DNA of 64,000 nt. Source: Salipiger aestuarii. Lineage in GTDB: Bacteria; Pseudomonadota; Alphaproteobacteria; Rhodobacterales; Rhodobacteraceae. The translations under genes were made by a program, and so were the position numbers. Below the pieces are notes generated by a model. It did not search any database, was not told the DNA's origin, and saw only the letters and a program-made list of their open reading frames with translations. The stretch lies in contig NZ_QLMG01000020.1 of NCBI RefSeq assembly GCF_003259905.1, positions 1 through 64,000 of the forward strand, written 5' to 3'. Positions 1 through 10,614 of the stretch are shown here, in pieces (position 1 is the stretch's first letter; the number at the start of each line of letters is the position of its first letter).

Positions 1-299
1 TCACGGCGTCCTCCTCGACGCTGAGAACTGTCGAATGCGCTTCCTTCGGACCCATCCGCACGTCCTCAACCGTCTGACGCTTGCGCCACTTGGCGACGGT
101 CTTGACGTTGATGCCCAACTCCCGGCTCAGCGCCGCGTTCGAAGCTTGCGCTTCTCATCGTTGTGCTGCGCAAACGACTGCCAGCCAATGGATCGCTGTA
201 TCGCTGCTCGGATCGCGTGCGTGCCCTCTCGGCAGATTTGCCTTGCAAATCGCCTGCCGGGTAACAGTGCGTGGCGCTGCCGTGAAGAATTTGTCCCAT
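1..299 (-). pseudogene. IS481-family transposase, N-terminal part, frameshifted and cut by the window edge
   Basis: The minus strand begins with MGQILHGSAT, a typical IS481-family transposase start. Conserved pieces then continue in other frames: THAIRAAIQRS, then AALSRELGINVKTVAKWRKR (helix-turn-helix), then TVEDVRMGPKEAHSTVLS. About 46 bp of extra sequence after the GSAT codons and a second short insertion before the helix-turn-helix break the frame, so no single ORF spans the region. The catalytic DDE domain would lie to the left of the window. The family call rests on recognised N-terminal motifs only. Confidence 0.65.
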
Positions 300-340
300 G
301 GTGCGTCCTTCCCATGGTCACAGATAAGTAGACCATCACA
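1..340 (-). mobile_element. IS481-type insertion sequence, 5' end fragment
   Basis: This is the transposase-start end of an IS481-like element that continues past the left edge of the window. The outer boundary is placed at about 340, where the minus strand begins TGTGATGG, which I infer to be the terminal inverted repeat. The opposite end is not visible, so neither the full length nor a target-site duplication can be checked. The internal transposase gene is broken, so this copy is probably not autonomous. Confidence 0.6.
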
Positions 341-488
341 CGCTGGGACTAAACAGCTAGGTCATGATAGATCTGAGGACTGCTTCGCCGGACCCGCCGA
401 TGTGGCAGGGCACGGGTGGGGTTTGCACCGGACGACGCGGCAATGCGCTGTTTTCGGTGGGTGACGGGTGTGTTGGTGTAAGGGGTTG

Positions 489-758
489 ATGGTGTCGGCC
501 CAGCAAAGAGACGTCCTTGAATCACTGGTGGCGCAGGCGGGTATGTTGACTGGCCACGGTGCCGCGCCGCGCCTGTTGCGAGCAGCCGCCGCGCTGGTCG
601 AGCAGGCAGGCTATGAAATCTTCAGAACCGCAGAAACGGCACGGGTCACGCAGCTGATTCTTCTGGCGGCGGAACTGGAACGGCTCGGCACCGCGTTTGA
701 AAAGGGCGGGGACGCTTCGGCGCGCAGGCCGGACCGCCCGATTTCCGGACGTGGCTGA
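489..758 (+). CDS. Hypothetical 89-residue protein
   Basis: I do not recognise this protein. The frame shows coding-like GC-rich third positions and an AAGGGG ribosome-binding site just upstream of the ATG at 489; an in-frame ATG at 468 is also possible. Residues 1-70 look alpha-helical, with heptad-like leucines and alanines and no signal peptide or membrane segment. The tail is rich in Arg, Pro and Gly. It stands alone between the IS fragment and the tRNA genes. It could be a small regulator or a fragment left by rearrangement next to the IS. Confidence 0.45.
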   Translation: MVSAQQRDVLESLVAQAGMLTGHGAAPRLLRAAAALVEQAGYEIFRTAETARVTQLILLAAELERLGTAFEKGGDASARRPDRPISGRG

Positions 759-914
759 CACGGGGGCCGGCGCGGCTGCCGCCGACCTTGACAGCAGGCC
801 GTGGCAACCGCCGGGAACGCAGGTTCAGCGGGCGTTTTCCCACCCCCTGTCGGCCGCCCGGCCCCCAGTCGCGCCGGGCGGGGAAAAATGCGTCACAGGC
901 CGTGCCGAAACCGC

Positions 915-943
915 TTGACGGCATCCGGAGTGCCGCCTAGAAG
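915..943 (+). promoter_or_regulatory. Predicted sigma-70 promoter for the tRNA-Asp pair
   Basis: TTGACG at 915-920 and TAGAAG at 938-943 are separated by 17 bp, matching housekeeping -35 and -10 hexamers. The expected start near 950 is about 30 bp ahead of the first tRNA-Asp. Nothing else recognisable lies in 759-914. Confidence 0.5.
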
Positions 944-981
944 GGCCTCCACGTTCGGGGGCCAGCCCTCGGCGGCAGTGA

Positions 982-1058
982 GCGGTTGTAGCTCAGTTGG
1001 TTAGAGTACCGGCCTGTCACGCCGGGGGTCGCGGGTTCGAGCCCCGTCAACCGCGCCA
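982..1058 (+). tRNA. tRNA-Asp (GTC), copy 1
   Basis: A 77-nt cloverleaf. The acceptor arm GCGGTTG (982-988) pairs with CAACCGC (1048-1054). A G discriminator and an encoded CCA follow at 1055-1058. The D-arm contains GTAGCTCAGTTGGTTAGAG, the anticodon loop is CTGTCAC with anticodon GTC, and the T-arm is GCGGGTTCGAGCCCCGT. It is identical to the second copy 33 bp downstream, and the pair is probably co-transcribed from the promoter near 915-943. Confidence 0.97.
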
Positions 1059-1091
1059 CACTGCCCCGATCTGGTTTTCCTGCGTATATGC

Positions 1092-1168
1092 GCGGTTGTA
1101 GCTCAGTTGGTTAGAGTACCGGCCTGTCACGCCGGGGGTCGCGGGTTCGAGCCCCGTCAACCGCGCCA
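1092..1168 (+). tRNA. tRNA-Asp (GTC), copy 2
   Basis: An identical 77-nt duplicate of the tRNA-Asp at 982-1058, with the same GTC anticodon and encoded CCA. The 33-bp spacer has no terminator, which suggests one transcript processed into two tRNAs. About 230 bp separate it from obgE. Confidence 0.97.
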
Positions 1169-1354
1169 CTTTCCCATGATATTCCGGTATGGACTTTGCA
1201 GTCCCTGCCGTGAGTATCTGGGGAAGGATGAAGGACCGTCGCCCGCCTTGTCTTTCCGGAATTACCCGCGGGGTCGTCGCTTGCGTCGGCTTTTGCCACG
1301 CCACGCCCCGATCAGACCGCGTCGTTGCTTGAGCTCGCGCGCGACACTCGTTAA

Positions 1355-3528
<2,174 letters not shown>

Positions 3529-3560
3529 GCCCCCGCGCCGCGCCCGGTCGCGAGGATCGG

Positions 3561-3605
3561 CCGGCCTCCGGCGGGAGTTTGCCTGGCAAGATGATGACGC
3601 GCGCC
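3561..3605 (+). repeat. Dispersed intergenic repeat, copy 1 (divergent)
   Basis: The proB-proA gap contains CCTCCGGCGGGAGTTTGCC followed by TGGCAAGATGATGAC. The core GGAGTTT(N)5GGCAAGATGA recurs at 9596-9660 and 21761-21823. It begins with a short GC hairpin and resembles the small repeats common between Rhodobacteraceae genes. Its function is unknown. Confidence 0.5.
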
Positions 3606-3686
3606 GCGCCCATCTTTCGCTAGTGCCGTGCGCCGCGAGGCGGTATAGGAAGGCCCACTGAAACCGATCCCAAAGGGTGAAACGCG

Positions 3687-4952
3687 ATGAAAGACATGAC
3701 CGACATCCCGGCCGTCATGACCGAAATCGGCCGACGTGCGAAAGCGGCCGCAGCCGAGCTCGCCTTCACTCCGCCAGATCGCAAGACGCAGGCGCTGGAG
3801 GCGGCCGCAGATGCCGTGCGCGCGCATCGCGCCGAGATTCTCGAGGCCAATGCTCGGGATCTGGCGTTTGGGCGCGACAAGGGGCTGTCTGACGCCATGA
3901 TGGACCGGCTGACCCTGTCCGAGGCGCGCATCGCGTCGATCGAGGACAGCCTGCGCGCCATTGCCGCCCAGGCAGATCCGGTGGGCGAGGTGGTCGCCGA
4001 ATGGGATCGCCCGAATGGCCTGCACATCAAGCGTGTGCGCACACCGCTTGGTGTCGTCGGCGTGATTTACGAATCGCGCCCCAACGTGACCGCCGATGCG
4101 GGCGCGCTGTGCCTGAAGGCGGGCAATGCCGTGATCCTGCGCGGTGGCTCCGAAAGCTTTCATTCCTCGCGTGCGATCCACGATTGCCTGGTCGAGGGAC
4201 TGCGCGCCGCCGGTCTGCCCGAGGATGCCATCCAGCTTGTGCCGACCCGTGACCGCGCCGCCGTGACCGAGTTGCTGCAGATGACCGACGATGTCGATGT
4301 GATCGTGCCGCGCGGCGGCAAGGGCCTTGTGAGCCTTGTCCAGCGCGAGGCGCGGGTGCCGGTTTTTGCTCATCTCGAGGGCATCGTGCACATCTACGTC
4401 GATGCCTCCGCCGATCCGGTCAAGGCGCTGTCGGTCGTGATGAATGCCAAGACCCGGCGCACCGGCATTTGCGGCGCCGCCGAATGCCTGCTGATCCATC
4501 GCGATGCGCTGGACACCATCGGGCAGGGCGTTGTGCGGGCGCTGATCGACGCCGGTGTCGAGGTGCGCGCCGACGAGACCTTGCAGGCCATTCCGGGCAC
4601 TGTTGCGGCGACCGAGGCGGATTGGGGCTGCGAATACCTCGACAGCATCCTCGCGGCGAAGGTGGTCGAGGACGCGGATGATGCCATCGCCCATATCCGG
4701 CGCTATGGCTCCAGCCACACCGATTGCATTCTGGCCGAGGACGAGGCCGTTATCGACCGGTTTACCGCCCGCGTGGACAGCGCCATCGTCATGGTGAATT
4801 CGTCGACGCAATTCGCCGATGGGGGCGAATTCGGCATGGGCGCCGAGATTGGCATCGCCACCGGAAAGTTGCACGCGCGGGGCCCGGTCGGGGCCGAGCA
4901 GCTGACGTCTTTCAAGTACCTTGTGCGCTCGGACGGCGCGACGCGGGGCTGA
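3687..4952 (+). CDS. proA: Glutamate-5-semialdehyde dehydrogenase (gamma-glutamyl phosphate reductase)
   Basis: NADPH-dependent reduction of glutamyl-5-phosphate to glutamate semialdehyde, the second step of proline synthesis. The 421-residue protein is an aldehyde-dehydrogenase superfamily member of normal ProA length. Recognisable blocks are [33 protein letters not shown], the catalytic-Cys region [13 protein letters not shown], and a C-terminal [20 protein letters not shown] block. A GGGTGA ribosome-binding site precedes the ATG at 3687. A strong hairpin terminator follows the stop codon. Confidence 0.96.
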   Translation: MKDMTDIPAVMTEIGRRAKAAAAELAFTPPDRKTQALEAAADAVRAHRAEILEANARDLAFGRDKGLSDAMMDRLTLSEARIASIEDSLRAIAAQADPVGEVVAEWDRPNGLHIKRVRTPLGVVGVIYESRPNVTADAGALCLKAGNAVILRGGSESFHSSRAIHDCLVEGLRAAGLPEDAIQLVPTRDRAAVTELLQMTDDVDVIVPRGGKGLVSLVQREARVPVFAHLEGIVHIYVDASADPVKALSVVMNAKTRRTGICGAAECLLIHRDALDTIGQGVVRALIDAGVEVRADETLQAIPGTVAATEADWGCEYLDSILAAKVVEDADDAIAHIRRYGSSHTDCILAEDEAVIDRFTARVDSAIVMVNSSTQFADGGEFGMGAEIGIATGKLHARGPVGAEQLTSFKYLVRSDGATRG

Positions 4953-4979
4953 TACGCACGGGGCAGGGGCGCCGGGCAG

Positions 4980-5013
4980 GGGCCGCCGGAGCAGCATCCG
5001 GCGGCCCGCTTTT
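4980..5013 (+). terminator. Intrinsic terminator between proA and chpT
   Basis: GGGCCGCCGG (4980-4989) and CCGGCGGCCC (4998-5007) form a perfect 10-bp stem with an 8-nt loop. GCTTTTAT follows on the plus strand. It sits 27 bp after the proA stop. It also abuts the chpT stop codon on the other strand, so it may separate the two convergent genes in both directions. Confidence 0.8.
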
Positions 5014-5614
5014 ATCGGATCTCGATCGACACCGCGGCGTCACCGCTGTGAACCGCGAGCGTGCGCCCCGCGGACGCCACCAGCAGCGCGAGGCAGGCGA
5101 ACTGGACCCGGTTGGGGGCGATGTCGTCATCCGCCTGGAGCCGGTTCAGCGGCCCCCACAGATCCGGATCGACCGTCACGCGCGGCCCCGTGCCGGTGAT
5201 TCGCCAGACCCCGTCGGATTCGAGGATCTGCACACGCCCGCCCAGCGGCAGCGCCGTTTCGCAGCACATCGCGGCAAGATAGGCCAGTTGCACATCCTTG
5301 CGCGCCACGCCGAGGTCGGGCTGCCAGTCCATGGTCAGCCGGCCCCCAAGGCAGTAGTCCGCCATCAGCTTCGCGGCTTCGTTGTGCCCGACCATATGTT
5401 CGGGCGAGGCCAGGCCAAAGGCGACGCGAAAGAAGTTGATGCGCGCGCGCGCCGAGGCGCAGCTTTCGGCGATCAGGTCCATTTCCTCGGGGCCGGGGGA
5501 ACCGGACAGCGCGATCAATTCCAGGCCGTTCGAAATTGCCCCTACCGGGCTTACGAGATCGTGGCACAGGCGCGACCCTACCAGGGTGGCCAGTCTCGCG
5601 CTATCATCAACCAT
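5012..5614 (-). CDS. chpT: Histidine phosphotransferase ChpT
   Basis: Phosphorelay protein that passes phosphate from the CckA hybrid kinase to CtrA (and CpdR) in alphaproteobacteria; in Rhodobacteraceae this relay controls motility and gene-transfer-agent genes rather than cell viability. The 200 residues show the ChpT signature SRLCHDLVSPVGAISNGLEL, with His18 as the predicted phosphorylation site, followed by a degenerate HATPase-like C-terminal half. The ATG at 5614 is chosen because AAGGAG lies just upstream; the longer frame to 5713 lacks this. Its start is only 28 bp from the start of the divergent DUF3553 gene. Confidence 0.85.
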   Translation of the reverse strand: MVDDSARLATLVGSRLCHDLVSPVGAISNGLELIALSGSPGPEEMDLIAESCASARARINFFRVAFGLASPEHMVGHNEAAKLMADYCLGGRLTMDWQPDLGVARKDVQLAYLAAMCCETALPLGGRVQILESDGVWRITGTGPRVTVDPDLWGPLNRLQADDDIAPNRVQFACLALLVASAGRTLAVHSGDAAVSIEIR

Positions 5615-5642
5615 GACAGACTCCTTGAGAGAAGGCGAAAAG

Positions 5643-5825
5643 ATGAACGACCTGAACGCGATACTGGAACCCGGTATGCTTGTCATGCATCCCGACCGGC
5701 CCGAGTGGGGCACCGGTCAGGTGCAATCCAACATCGGCGGGCGGGTCACGGTCAACTTCCGTGAACAGGGAAAGGTCGTGATCGACGGTCGCTGGGTCAC
5801 CCTTCTGCCGGTATTCGAAGATTAA
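5643..5825 (+). CDS. DUF3553 domain protein (60 residues)
   Basis: Small protein with the DUF3553 pattern, an SH3-like beta fold also found at the ends of some UvrD/PcrA-type helicases. The motif PGMLVMHPDRPEWGTGQVQS is at residues 10-29 and VTVNFREQGKV follows. A GAGAAGG ribosome-binding site favours the ATG at 5643; an in-frame ATG at 5613 overlaps the first codon of divergent chpT. Its role is unknown; a nucleic-acid-associated function is only an inference from the domain's occurrence in helicases. Confidence 0.75.
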   Translation: MNDLNAILEPGMLVMHPDRPEWGTGQVQSNIGGRVTVNFREQGKVVIDGRWVTLLPVFED

Positions 5826-5977
5826 ACTAAACTTGTACCGGTTTACGAATGGTTAATGCCGGCTTTGACGGGGCGGCGCGCGAAACCGGTTTTCCTTGGA
5901 CGCCACTGGCTTTAAACACGCGTGGGATGGGGACGGGGGGCGTGATCCCGGACACCGCGCAAGGGGGCGACGGCTGT

Positions 5978-6736
5978 ATGGCGCTGGACGAGACGGAATT
6001 TACGGTGCGGCTGGCCAGGGGCGACAGCGATATCCGCGCGGCCCAGCGTTTGCGCTACGACGTGTTCGTCAAAGAACTGGGTGGCTCGGGCGCGTTGGTC
6101 GATCACGATGCGCGGCTGGAATGCGACAGGTTCGACCCGTATTTCGACCATCTCATCCTGCGGGACCAGAGCCGGGGCGGCGATGTTGTCGGTGTGTACC
6201 GGCTGTTGCGCGGCGATCAGGCGCAGGCTGCGGGGCAGTTCTATTCCGAAGACGAATACGATCTGGAACCGTTGCGCGCCTCGGGGCGGCGGCTGCTGGA
6301 ATTGGGCCGGTCCTGCCTGCACCCGGATTATCGGGGCGGTACGGCGATCATGCACCTGTGGCAGGCGCTGGCCGCCTATGTGGCCGAGCACCGGATCGAG
6401 GTGCTTTTCGGCACCGCGTCCTTTCACGGAACCGATGTGGCGCGCCTTGCCGAACCGCTGTCGCTGTTGCATCACCGCCATCTTGCGCCTGATGACCTGC
6501 GCGTGCGGGCGCGGGTTTTTCAAAGCATGGATCTGGTGCCCGAGGAGCGCATCGACCGCCGCCGCGCCATGCGCGAGGTGCCCGCGCTGATCAAGGGCTA
6601 CCTGCGGCTGGGCGGTGTGGTGGGCGAGGGCGCCTTTGTCGACCGCGCCTTCAACACCACCGACGTGTGTCTTGTGATGGACACACAACGGCTGAACGCA
6701 AAGGCCGCGGGGCTGTATACGCGGGGCGGCGCGTGA
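5978..6736 (+). CDS. olsB: Ornithine N-acyltransferase OlsB (GNAT family)
   Basis: Predicted to transfer a 3-hydroxyacyl group from acyl-ACP to the alpha-amino group of ornithine, giving lyso-ornithine lipid, a phosphorus-free membrane lipid precursor. The GNAT-like fold includes RYDVFVKELGG near the N-terminus and RRLLELGRSCLHPDYRGGTA in the middle. The ATG at 5978 has AAGGGGG upstream and gives 252 residues; the longer frame from 5849 has no ribosome-binding site. The stop codon overlaps the GTG start of olsA (GTGA), typical of the olsBA operon. Such genes are often phosphate-regulated, but I could not identify a Pho box. Confidence 0.85.
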   Translation: MALDETEFTVRLARGDSDIRAAQRLRYDVFVKELGGSGALVDHDARLECDRFDPYFDHLILRDQSRGGDVVGVYRLLRGDQAQAAGQFYSEDEYDLEPLRASGRRLLELGRSCLHPDYRGGTAIMHLWQALAAYVAEHRIEVLFGTASFHGTDVARLAEPLSLLHHRHLAPDDLRVRARVFQSMDLVPEERIDRRRAMREVPALIKGYLRLGGVVGEGAFVDRAFNTTDVCLVMDTQRLNAKAAGLYTRGGA

Positions 6737-7572
6737 GCGGATCGACCTGGAACGGCGATGCGCCGCCCCCTGCGCCCGCACCGCCCGGCCCGCTTGGCGG
6801 GGTGCTGGCGGTGTTGCGCGGCGCGGCGCTGGCGCTGTTGCTGCTGGTCGGGATCGGGGTGAAACTGCCGGTGCGGCTGGTCGAAGTTGCAGTCTTTGGC
6901 CAGCGCCGCCCGGTGTCGCCCTATCTGACGCAAGCGGTCTGCCGGGGGGCGCTGATGATCCTGGGGCTGTCGCTTGATGTGCGCGGCACGCGCATGGCCG
7001 GGGCCGGGGCCTATGTGGCCAACCATACGTCCTGGCTGGATATTTTCGTGCTGAACGCCCGGCGCAACGTGTGTTTTGTGTCAAAGGCCGAGGTCGCGGA
7101 CTGGCCCGTCATCGGTCGGATTGCCCGGCTGGCGGGCGCGGTGTTCATCGCGCGCGATCCGCGCGCCGCGCTCGAACAACGCGCGCTGTTCGAAACGCGG
7201 CTGGCCCACCGTGACCGGCTGCTGTTCTTTCCAGAGGGGACCTCGACCGACGGGCAGCGCGTATTGCCGTTCAAGTCGACGCTGTTCGCGGCCTTCTACA
7301 GCGGGGCGCTGCGGCACGAATTTCAGGTCCAGGCGGTGACGGTGATCTACACCGCCCCCAGGGGCGCGGATCCGCGGTTTTACGGCTGGTGGGGGGATAT
7401 GGGCTTTGCGCCGCACTTGCTGCGGATGTTGGCCGCCCGGCGTCAGGGCGCTGCGCGACTGGTCTATCACCCGCCCGTGCGGGCGGATGATTTTCCCAAC
7501 CGGAAATCGCTGGCAAGCCACCTGGAAGGCCAGGTGCGCAGCGCGCATCCTCACGGCGACCGGCACAACTGA
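6733..7572 (+). CDS. olsA: Lyso-ornithine lipid O-acyltransferase OlsA
   Basis: A 1-acyl-glycerol-3-phosphate acyltransferase (PlsC) family member that would acylate the hydroxyl of lyso-ornithine lipid. It has a hydrophobic segment near residues 20-45, acyltransferase motif I NHTSWLD (HX4D) near residue 97 and motif III FPEGTSTDG near residue 163. The GTG start at 6733 overlaps the olsB TGA by 4 nt, implying coupled translation. A CGGCACAACTGAC unit occurs twice in tandem (7561-7586) and contains the stop codon, so the tail may have been extended by a small duplication. 279 residues. Confidence 0.87.
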   Translation: MSGSTWNGDAPPPAPAPPGPLGGVLAVLRGAALALLLLVGIGVKLPVRLVEVAVFGQRRPVSPYLTQAVCRGALMILGLSLDVRGTRMAGAGAYVANHTSWLDIFVLNARRNVCFVSKAEVADWPVIGRIARLAGAVFIARDPRAALEQRALFETRLAHRDRLLFFPEGTSTDGQRVLPFKSTLFAAFYSGALRHEFQVQAVTVIYTAPRGADPRFYGWWGDMGFAPHLLRMLAARRQGAARLVYHPPVRADDFPNRKSLASHLEGQVRSAHPHGDRHN

Positions 7573-7628
7573 CCGGCACAACTGACCGGCGCGGCTGCCC
7601 GGCCCAGTCCCATCTGGCCCGTACTCGC

Positions 7629-8249
7629 CTAGCCCATGGCGGCCGCAAGCCGGGCAAGGGCGGCGGCGGGATCGTCCGTGGACCAGATTTCTTCGCCGAT
7701 GCCGAAAAAATCGGTGACCGGCGCGAACCGGGCGATCAGGTCCGGGGTCAGTCCGCCTTCGGCCACCACGGGCACCTCGATCACCTGCGACCACCATTCG
7801 AAAAGGTCAAATTCGGCAAGGGTGCCATCGCCAAGCGTCTCGCCCGCAATGGGGCCGAAGCTGACGTAATCGGCACCCGCCTCACCCGCGCTCATGCCGT
7901 CGTGGCGCGACCCGCCGCAGGACGCGCCGACAATGGCATCGGGCCCCAGTTCCTTGCGCGCGGCGCGCACGTTGCGCGACCCGTCCGTGAGGTGCACGCC
8001 GTCCAGCCCCAGCCGCTGGGCCAGCACGATATGGGTGTCGATGACCAGCGCGATGTCGCGCGCATGGGCGACCTCGCGCACCGCGTCGGCGGCCCGCAGG
8101 ATGCGGTCTTCGTCGCGGGTGGCCAGCGACAGCCGGATGCAGGCGATATCGACTGCGTCCAGCACCTTGTGCAGCCCTGCGGGAAACTCCGACAGGTCGA
8201 ATTCGGGCGGTGTGATGAGGTAAAGCTGGGGGTGGTCGGCGTCGGCCAT
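7629..8249 (-). CDS. Thiamine-phosphate synthase family protein (ThiE/TenI-like)
   Basis: A 206-residue TIM-barrel of the ThiE/TenI family. ThiE couples the thiazole and pyrimidine halves of thiamine; TenI homologues aromatise the thiazole. Visible blocks are LYLITPPEF at the N-terminus, GLDGVHLTDGSRNVR, GASCGGSRHDGMSAGEAGADYVSFGPI and VVAEGGLTP. An AAAGGAA site precedes the ATG at 8249. It is the last gene of a hisF-hisE-thiE minus-strand run and is not beside other thiamine genes, so the exact reaction is uncertain. No TPP riboswitch was seen upstream. Confidence 0.75.
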   Translation of the reverse strand: MADADHPQLYLITPPEFDLSEFPAGLHKVLDAVDIACIRLSLATRDEDRILRAADAVREVAHARDIALVIDTHIVLAQRLGLDGVHLTDGSRNVRAARKELGPDAIVGASCGGSRHDGMSAGEAGADYVSFGPIAGETLGDGTLAEFDLFEWWSQVIEVPVVAEGGLTPDLIARFAPVTDFFGIGEEIWSTDDPAAALARLAAAMG

Positions 8250-8318
8250 GACGAAATTCCTTTGCACGGTCGGGCGTCTATATCGCGATATGGCGCTGGC
8301 TGCCAAGGGGGAGCAGGG

Positions 8319-8630
8319 TCAGCTGCCCCGCGCGGCCTTTTCCTGAAGCCCGGACTGACCCTGACGGTCGGCGAGAATGGCCATCACGTCGCTGACCGCC
8401 ACGTCGCGCGATTTCAGCATAACCAGCAGATGAAACAGCACGTCGGCGGTTTCGGACGCCAGCTTGGCCCGATCGCCCCTGACGGCCTCGATGATGGCCT
8501 CGATCGCTTCTTCGCCGAACTTTTCGGCGCATTTTTCGGGGCCTTTGGCCAGCAGCTTGGCGGTCCAGCTTTCATCGGGAGACGCGGCGCTGCGGGCGGC
8601 GACGATGGTTTCAAGCTCTTGCAGCGTCAT
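8319..8630 (-). CDS. hisE: Phosphoribosyl-ATP pyrophosphatase
   Basis: Hydrolyses phosphoribosyl-ATP to phosphoribosyl-AMP in histidine synthesis. The 103 residues match the all-alpha MazG-like HisE fold: [22 protein letters not shown] holds the metal-binding acidic cluster EKFGEEAIE, followed by the [14 protein letters not shown] helix. Its ATG overlaps the hisF stop codon (TGATG), so the two are translationally coupled. Confidence 0.93.
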   Translation of the reverse strand: MTLQELETIVAARSAASPDESWTAKLLAKGPEKCAEKFGEEAIEAIIEAVRGDRAKLASETADVLFHLLVMLKSRDVAVSDVMAILADRQGQSGLQEKAARGS

Positions 8631-9388
8631 CACAGCCTCACGGGGATGCCGGCGGCGGCCATGTGGGATTTGGCCTCGCCGATGGTGAAGGTGCCAAAGT
8701 GAAAGATCGACGCGGCCAGCACCGCAGAGGCATGGCCTTGGGCAACGCCTTCGACCAGATGATCCAGCGTGCCCACGCCGCCCGATGCGATGACGGGGAT
8801 GGTGACGGTATCCGCCACCGCGCGGGTCAGCGGCAGGTTGAACCCCGCCTTGGTGCCGTCGCGATCCATCGAGGTCAGCAGGATTTCGCCGGCGCCCTTG
8901 GCCGCGACCGTGCGCGCAAAGTCCAGCGCGTCGATGCCGGTGGGCCGCCGCCCGCCGTGGGTAAAGATTTCCCACTTGCCCGGCGCGACCGTCTTGGCAT
9001 CAATCGCCACCACGATGCATTGCGATCCGAAATGATCCGCCGCCTCGGCCACCACATCGGGGTTGGCCACGGCGGCGGAGTTGAAGCTGACCTTGTCCGC
9101 GCCCGCGAGCAGGAGGGCGCGGACATCGGCCACCGTACGCACACCGCCGCCCACCGTCAGCGGGATAAAGCACTGCTCGGCGGTGCGGGTGACCACATCG
9201 AACATGGTGCCGCGGTTTTCATGCGTGGCGTGAATGTCCAGGAAGGTGATCTCGTCCGCGCCAGCCGCGTCATAGGCACGGGCGGCGTCGACGGGATCGC
9301 CCGCATCGCGTAGGTCGACAAAGTTGACGCCCTTGACCACGCGGCCATCTGCGACGTCGAGACAGGGAATGATGCGGGTCTTGAGCAT
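8630..9388 (-). CDS. hisF: Imidazole glycerol phosphate synthase, cyclase subunit
   Basis: Forms imidazole glycerol phosphate and AICAR together with HisH, using ammonia from glutamine. The 252-residue TIM barrel has the catalytic aspartates in [15 protein letters not shown] (residues 6-20) and VVAIDAKTV, plus phosphate-binding loops LTVGGGVR and IASGGVGT. hisH and hisA are not in the window, so this is a partial his cluster with hisE immediately downstream. The start ATG at 9388 begins the conserved [11 protein letters not shown]. Confidence 0.95.
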   Translation of the reverse strand: MLKTRIIPCLDVADGRVVKGVNFVDLRDAGDPVDAARAYDAAGADEITFLDIHATHENRGTMFDVVTRTAEQCFIPLTVGGGVRTVADVRALLLAGADKVSFNSAAVANPDVVAEAADHFGSQCIVVAIDAKTVAPGKWEIFTHGGRRPTGIDALDFARTVAAKGAGEILLTSMDRDGTKAGFNLPLTRAVADTVTIPVIASGGVGTLDHLVEGVAQGHASAVLAASIFHFGTFTIGEAKSHMAAAGIPVRL

Positions 9389-9595
9389 GGTCGCCTTATG
9401 GCGCGGAAGGCGCGCCGGGGGAAGGGGGCAATGCCGCCCCCGGGGCCTCTGCCGGGCTCGGGTGTCGGATCGCGGCCACACCTGTCGGGGCTGCCTTTGC
9501 GCCCACCCTCCGCCCGTTGGGCAGGTCGAAGGCCGCGGGCGATGAACGGGGGCGACGGGCCGGGGCGGAGAGCTGCGCGCATTGGGCCAGGCATC

Positions 9596-9660
9596 GGAGG
9601 GGGGCGCTGCCCCCCGCCTTCGGCTCCCCCCGGAGTTTATCCGGCAAGATGAAGCAGGGG
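9596..9660 (+). repeat. Dispersed intergenic hairpin repeat, copy 2
   Basis: A GC-rich hairpin (GGGGGCGCTGCCCCC, then a CGCCTTCGGC-type loop and CCCCC) leads into GGAGTTTATCCGGCAAGATG and AAGCAGGGG. It is nearly the same as 21761-21823. It lies in the 336-bp stretch between hisF and the LLM pseudogene; I saw no gene elsewhere in that stretch. Confidence 0.6.
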
Positions 9661-9724
9661 CGTCGGTCGGTTCGGCATCATGGGGTGCCCGCCAGGGGAC
9701 TTCGCCGGTGAGCGACCGGATTGG

Positions 9725-10516
9725 CACCAGCCGACGGCGGGGGCGATGTCGCGCAGAAGCGCTTTGAGCGCATGCACGTTGCAATCCACCCCGGGCATCG
9801 CGGCATGGCCGGCAGCAGGGTATTCGGCTCGGGGGTGGCTTTGTCGATTTTCAGCTGGTCTGGTCGATGGGGCGGTCCGGTTCGTCCGCATCGCCGCGCC
9901 GCGAAGATCGCGCGTTGATCTTCGATGCCCCTGCCTGGGCGGTTTCCTTGCCGCGCCCGAAGTCGCGGCGATCCATGTCCATGGTCATGGCAAATATCGA
10001 CCGGCTGACCGGCCCCTGCGGGCTGCGGCCGTGGACCGGCGCGGATCTGTTCGGGCTGCTGGACATGGAACGGCGCTCCGGTTTCGTCATGTGACCTTCG
10101 CCGCGCGTCAGCGCCGCGCTTTGCAGGTGCGTCCCCATCCGTGCTGCCCGGCGGACAGTGGCGTTGGATCTGGCACCCCATCGGATGCGGCGCCGCAGCC
10201 CTTCGGACGCCGGTTCCAGCCCCAGCAAGCCCGGCCGGTTGGAAAACAACGGTCGCGGCTTGGCCCGGCCAGGCCGTCGCTTCTCGGCGGGTCGAGAAAG
10301 GATTTCCTGTGGCGGCGGTGTCACGAGGTCCGGGCCGATGGCCGAACTGTTGCCAGTCGGCGATCAGCTGTTCGGGCGATCTGCGCATCGAGGCCCGGGC
10401 ACTTCGGCGGCGACGGCCAGATCGATGCTGTGTGTCAGCACGTCGGTGGCGGTTCTGATCGCCGAACCGTGGCCGGGCAGCCAGCGCCCAAAGGACAGGG
10501 CGCCGATGCGTTTCAT
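9725..10516 (-). pseudogene. Decayed LLM-class flavin-dependent oxidoreductase gene
   Basis: No single frame is open, but pieces in three minus-strand frames line up in order with the bacterial luciferase-like (LLM class) monooxygenase family. They are MKRIGALSFGRWLPGHG...VLTHSIDLAVAAE (start at 10516), SPEQLIADWQQFGH, PRPLFSNRPGLLGLEPASEG then RIRWGARSNAT, DDETGAPFHVQQPEQIRA, VSRSIFAMTMDMDRRDFGRG, and a C-terminal [21 protein letters not shown] ending near 9727. About 70 family residues between AVAAE and SPEQ are missing, indicating an internal deletion of roughly 210 bp. Several frameshifts follow. The alignment is from memory of the family and should be confirmed by translated search. Confidence 0.7.
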
Positions 10517-10614
10517 GATCCGCGTCCCCGTTCGTGCTGCATTTGACATCGGGACGGGGCGCGCGCACCCCACCGCGTCTGTGCAAACCCGCGTCAAGGC
10601 GCTATCTGCACCGG

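Noticed and set aside
8250-8318. Possible TPP riboswitch before thiE
   Set aside because: The gap is only 69 bp, follows hisE closely and lacks the conserved thi-box core.
9678-10586. Long open frames on both strands between hisF and the RNA methyltransferase gene
   Set aside because: Only scattered pieces in three minus-strand frames match a known family, so this is treated as a pseudogene and not as an intact gene.
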